Origin: Cytophagales bacterium
GTDB taxonomy: Bacteria > Bacteroidota > Bacteroidia > Cytophagales > Cyclobacteriaceae
Direction: 5' to 3'
NCBI GenBank assembly: GCA_003504855.1
Contig: DNZD01000086.1
Coordinates: forward strand, 1-16,588
DNA length: 16,588 nucleotides
The position numbers were made by a program, and so were the translations under genes. Below the pieces are notes generated by a model. The model did not search any database, was not told the DNA's origin, and was given only the letters and a program-made list of their open reading frames with translations. Below, one piece after another: positions 14,410 through 16,588 of this stretch (position 1 is its first letter; each line of letters begins with the position of its first letter).

Positions 14410-15267
14410 TCAGGCTTTTGCTTCGGTGGGTTCCAGCGGTTCGGCTTCTTCTGCTACCTGATCCCATTGTTCTGGTTCTTGTCCATGCAGGTATTCGAGA
14501 ATCTTTACCTCTACCTGTCGCAGTTTGAGTCCGCGCAGGTACTTTCCATTGCGTGCAAGGATCAGCCGCCCGGACTCTTCCGACACCACCACCACCAACG
14601 TATCGGTGGTTTCGCTCATACCGATACCCGATCGGTGGCGAAGACCGAAGTGGGGCGGGAGGTGATCATTTTCACTAAGGGGCAGCACACAACGCGCGGC
14701 CTTGATACGACCTTTGTAAATGATGACCGCACCGTCGTGAAGCGGACTATTTTTGTTGAAGATGGAGATGAGCAGTCGCTTGGAGATTTCAGCATCGAGG
14801 TTATCACCAGTCTCCAGGTATGACCGCAATTCCGTGTCGCGGGTGAATACGATGGTCGCGCCGGTTCGGGTGGCTTTGAAGTTTTTGATCGCTTCAATGA
14901 CCGGGTGGACGTCAAATGTATCCTGATATCGTGACCGCCACAAGGTCAGGGACTTGATGAAGTCACGGTTGAAATCGGTACTTCGACCAATGACCAACAG
15001 GAATTTTCTCAGCTCGGGCTGAAAGAGGATAATCATGGCCAGCACACCTACGCCCATGAACTGTCCGAGAATTTTGGACAACAGTTCCATTTGCACGGCG
15101 CTTACAATCAGGTACACGAGGTAGAGCGAGAGAAGGCCCAGGAAGATACTCACCGCGAGACTGCCGCGGATCATTTTATAAATCTGATAGAGCAATATGG
15201 CTACGAGGCCGATGTCGATGAGGTCAACCCAGCTTACATCCAGAAACGCAATTTTAAACAGCCACAT
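14410..15267 (-). CDS. cdaA: Diadenylate cyclase, membrane-bound CdaA type
   Basis: 285 aa. It makes the second messenger c-di-AMP from two ATP. Three transmembrane helices occupy about 14-31, 38-57 and 68-84, then a cytoplasmic linker. The DAC domain (about 125-245) shows both signature motifs: D178-G-A in LHDGAVIIY and the R210-H-R turn in FGLRHRSGIGMSE, the residues that bind ATP and metal. The acidic C-terminal tail (AEEAEPLEPTEA) is longer than the minimal enzyme and of unknown role. No CdaR or GlmM gene is adjacent, unlike Firmicutes. It follows folP by 12 bases, an arrangement common in Bacteroidota, and precedes the WD40-caspase gene by 23 bases. Confidence 0.96.
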   Translation of the reverse strand: MWLFKIAFLDVSWVDLIDIGLVAILLYQIYKMIRGSLAVSIFLGLLSLYLVYLIVSAVQMELLSKILGQFMGVGVLAMIILFQPELRKFLLVIGRSTDFNRDFIKSLTLWRSRYQDTFDVHPVIEAIKNFKATRTGATIVFTRDTELRSYLETGDNLDAEISKRLLISIFNKNSPLHDGAVIIYKGRIKAARCVLPLSENDHLPPHFGLRHRSGIGMSETTDTLVVVVSEESGRLILARNGKYLRGLKLRQVEVKILEYLHGQEPEQWDQVAEEAEPLEPTEAKA

Positions 15268-15279
15268 GGTATACCAAAG

Positions 15280-16155
15280 TTAATGCTTTTGGTGCATCCG
15301 TTCGTGAGCGGGAAGTTGCGCCAGCAGTTTGATACTCTCCACGGCTTCGCGCACGTCATGCACGCGCAGGATAGAGGCACCTTTGGTGAGGGCCAGTGTT
15401 TGCAGGGCGATCGTGCCGGGCAAGGCACCTTCGGGAGAAGAACCCAGTGTGCGCCATATCATGGACTTACGGGATAACCCTGCGAGGATGGGCATACCCA
15501 GGATGGTTAACTGATGGAGTTTCTGCAGCAGCTCAAAGTTTTGCTCAAGGGTCTTCGCGAATCCAAACCCCGGATCGATGACAACATCGCGAACACCAAC
15601 AGCATGAAGGGTTGCAATCTTTGGATGGAAGTAAGCAATGATGTCCTGGACCAGGTTACTGTACTCGGTCATCGTATTCATCGTTTGGGGCGTACCCCGC
15701 ATGTGCATCATAATGTATGGTACACGGAAGGTGCTTACGGTACTAAACATTTCTTGGTCGCCTTCCCCCCCGGTAATGTCATTAATTATGGATGCACCTG
15801 CCGCTATGCCACGTTGCGCGATGCTGGCGCGGAAGGTGTCGATGGAGATGGGGATATGTGGAAATGCGCGGTGTATCCGTTCGATGGCCGGAAGTACGCG
15901 GGATGCTTCTTCCTCTTCTGAGATGTGGGTGGCGCCAGGTCTGGAGGAATACCCACCAATGTCCAGGAGGTCGGCACCTTCAAGGATCATTTTTTCTGCA
16001 TGCCTCAACTGGGCCGTCGGGTCGGTGAATTTGCCACCATCGTGAAAACTGTCGGGCGTAATATTGATAATACCCATTACGCGGGGCGTAGACAGGTCAA
16101 GCAGTTTGCCCGCTACGTTCAATGATTTGTTGGTATAAAATACGTTATTTTGCAC
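15280..16155 (-). CDS. folP: Dihydropteroate synthase
   Basis: 291 aa. Joins p-aminobenzoate and 6-hydroxymethyl-dihydropterin diphosphate in folate synthesis; the target of sulfonamides. All family motifs are visible in order: NITPDSF (31-37), GGYSSRPGA (67-75), D106 in SIDTFR, N125/D126 in INDITGG, DPGFGFAKT (194-202), LAGLSRKSM (224-232, K230) and RVHD (264-267). No insertion is seen in the sulfonamide-contact loops. The start is GTG at 16153-16155; an in-frame TAG 15 bases upstream rules out anything longer, the only other choices being TTG at 16122 or ATG at residue 27, which would cut the first strand. It begins the minus-strand run folP-cdaA-WD40-caspase and diverges from the DUF1599 gene with 8 bases between starts. 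Confidence 0.96.
   Translation of the reverse strand: MQNNVFYTNKSLNVAGKLLDLSTPRVMGIINITPDSFHDGGKFTDPTAQLRHAEKMILEGADLLDIGGYSSRPGATHISEEEEASRVLPAIERIHRAFPHIPISIDTFRASIAQRGIAAGASIINDITGGEGDQEMFSTVSTFRVPYIMMHMRGTPQTMNTMTEYSNLVQDIIAYFHPKIATLHAVGVRDVVIDPGFGFAKTLEQNFELLQKLHQLTILGMPILAGLSRKSMIWRTLGSSPEGALPGTIALQTLALTKGASILRVHDVREAVESIKLLAQLPAHERMHQKH
16137..16151. repeat. AT-rich inverted repeat at the folP/DUF1599 divergent start
   Basis: AAAATA-CGT-TATTTT: perfect 6-base arms around 3 bases, inside the first codons of folP and 13 bases before the DUF1599 ATG. An overlapping TTATTTTG (16145-16152) is one base off the -7 promoter consensus for the plus strand. Possible shared operator or just AT-rich promoter DNA. 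Confidence 0.35.
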
Positions 16156-16163
16156 CCGCTGAA

Positions 16164-16588
16164 ATGACTAAAACATCCACACAATATAGAGCGATAATCA
16201 GCGCCTGCCAAGCCTTGTTCGCCAAGAAGACGCGCGACTATGGCACAGCGTGGCGGGTACTTCGCTTACCGAGCATCACCGATCAGATTTATATCAAAGC
16301 GCAGCGCATCCGCAGCATTCAGGAGAAGGGTCAACAAAAGGTGGATGACCCCATCCGTGACGAATTCATCGGTATTGTTAACTACTGTCTGATAGCCCTC
16401 ATTCAACTGAAACTGGGAGAAACAGGGCCCATGGAAATGAAGGAAGAAGAAGTCGTGCCACTGTATGACGAGGCTGCAGCTGAAACGCGTATGTTATTGG
16501 AAAACAAAAATCATGACTATGGAGAAGCCTGGCGTGAGATGCGCATTTCCTCGATGACAGACATTATCCTCATGAAATTGCTGCGCGT
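16164..16588 (+). CDS. DUF1599 (nucleotide-modification-associated domain 1) protein, two tandem domains (partial)
   Basis: Open to the right edge: ATG 16164 followed by 141 codons without stop. DUF1599 proteins of Bacteroidota are about 180-190 aa, so the last quarter or so is missing. Two copies of the same unit are seen. Copy one has K22..D25-Y26-G27..A-W30-R31..R34..S37..T39-D40..K45; copy two has K115..D118-Y119-G120..A-W123-R124..R127..S130..T132-D133..K138, offset by 93 residues. The family is all-helical with conserved Asp/Arg/Lys suggestive of nucleotide or phosphate binding; biochemical function is not established. It is divergent from folP. The name Nmad1 comes from phage base-modification contexts, but a housekeeping role is more likely in this setting. 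Confidence 0.88.
   Translation, partial: MTKTSTQYRAIISACQALFAKKTRDYGTAWRVLRLPSITDQIYIKAQRIRSIQEKGQQKVDDPIRDEFIGIVNYCLIALIQLKLGETGPMEMKEEEVVPLYDEAAAETRMLLENKNHDYGEAWREMRISSMTDIILMKLLR

Noticed and set aside
14387..14467. Longer start (ATG 14467) for the WD40-caspase gene
   Set aside because: It overlaps cdaA by 58 bases and puts a 27-residue basic stretch before an otherwise typical signal peptide.

Overview
The window looks like chromosomal DNA from a Bacteroidota member, probably a Cytophagales relative. Reasons: GatA, TatA, an EnvC-like M23 protein with a degenerate catalytic site, a DUF4292 lipoprotein, an SDR-type threonine dehydrogenase beside kbl, and folP next to cdaA and DUF1599 are a familiar Bacteroidota gene set. 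Several intergenic sites match the phylum's promoter -7 element TAnnTTTG. Several signal peptides end in the A|Q cleavage site common there. Base composition is roughly half G+C by eye. The genus-level guess is inference. There are no tRNA, rRNA, CRISPR, IS or prophage signs, and no gene-free stretch over 300 bases; the longest gap is 131 bases.

Layout. (1) Bases 1-69, plus strand: the last 22 codons of an FtsX/MacB-type ABC permease. (2) Bases 73-9384, minus strand: a tight run transcribed right to left. It holds SDR-type L-threonine 3-dehydrogenase, a 479-aa Wzx/MATE-like polysaccharide exporter, an exported TPR protein, a DUF4292 lipoprotein, an EnvC-like coiled-coil/LytM protein, then (after a 131-base gap) tatA, gatA and an MltD-like lytic transglycosylase. 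Coding junctions are only a few bases or overlap. (3) Bases 9472-10668, plus strand: kbl, divergent from the threonine dehydrogenase. (4) Bases 10675-16155, minus strand: folP, cdaA, a secreted protein with 14 WD40 repeats and a C-terminal caspase domain, and a small two-TM protein with a PH-like tail. (5) Base 16164 to the window end, plus strand: a DUF1599 protein with two tandem copies of the domain, divergent from folP with 8 bases between starts and cut by the edge.

How the genes fit together. Threonine dehydrogenase and Kbl are consecutive enzymes (threonine to 2-amino-3-ketobutyrate, then to glycine plus acetyl-CoA) and share an 87-base divergent promoter region. Much of the large minus run is envelope business: peptidoglycan cleavage (MltD-like), control of peptidoglycan hydrolases (EnvC-like), Tat export, a surface-lipid/polysaccharide flippase, and an outer-membrane lipoprotein that may be LolB-like. 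GatA is a housekeeping passenger. On the right, folP (folate) and cdaA (c-di-AMP synthesis) form a known pair. The distinctive element is the secreted WD40-caspase placed 23 bases after cdaA: a presumably extracytoplasmic protease or sensor tied by operon position to a second-messenger synthase. That is the best candidate here for an undescribed system, though the functional link is only inferred from position.
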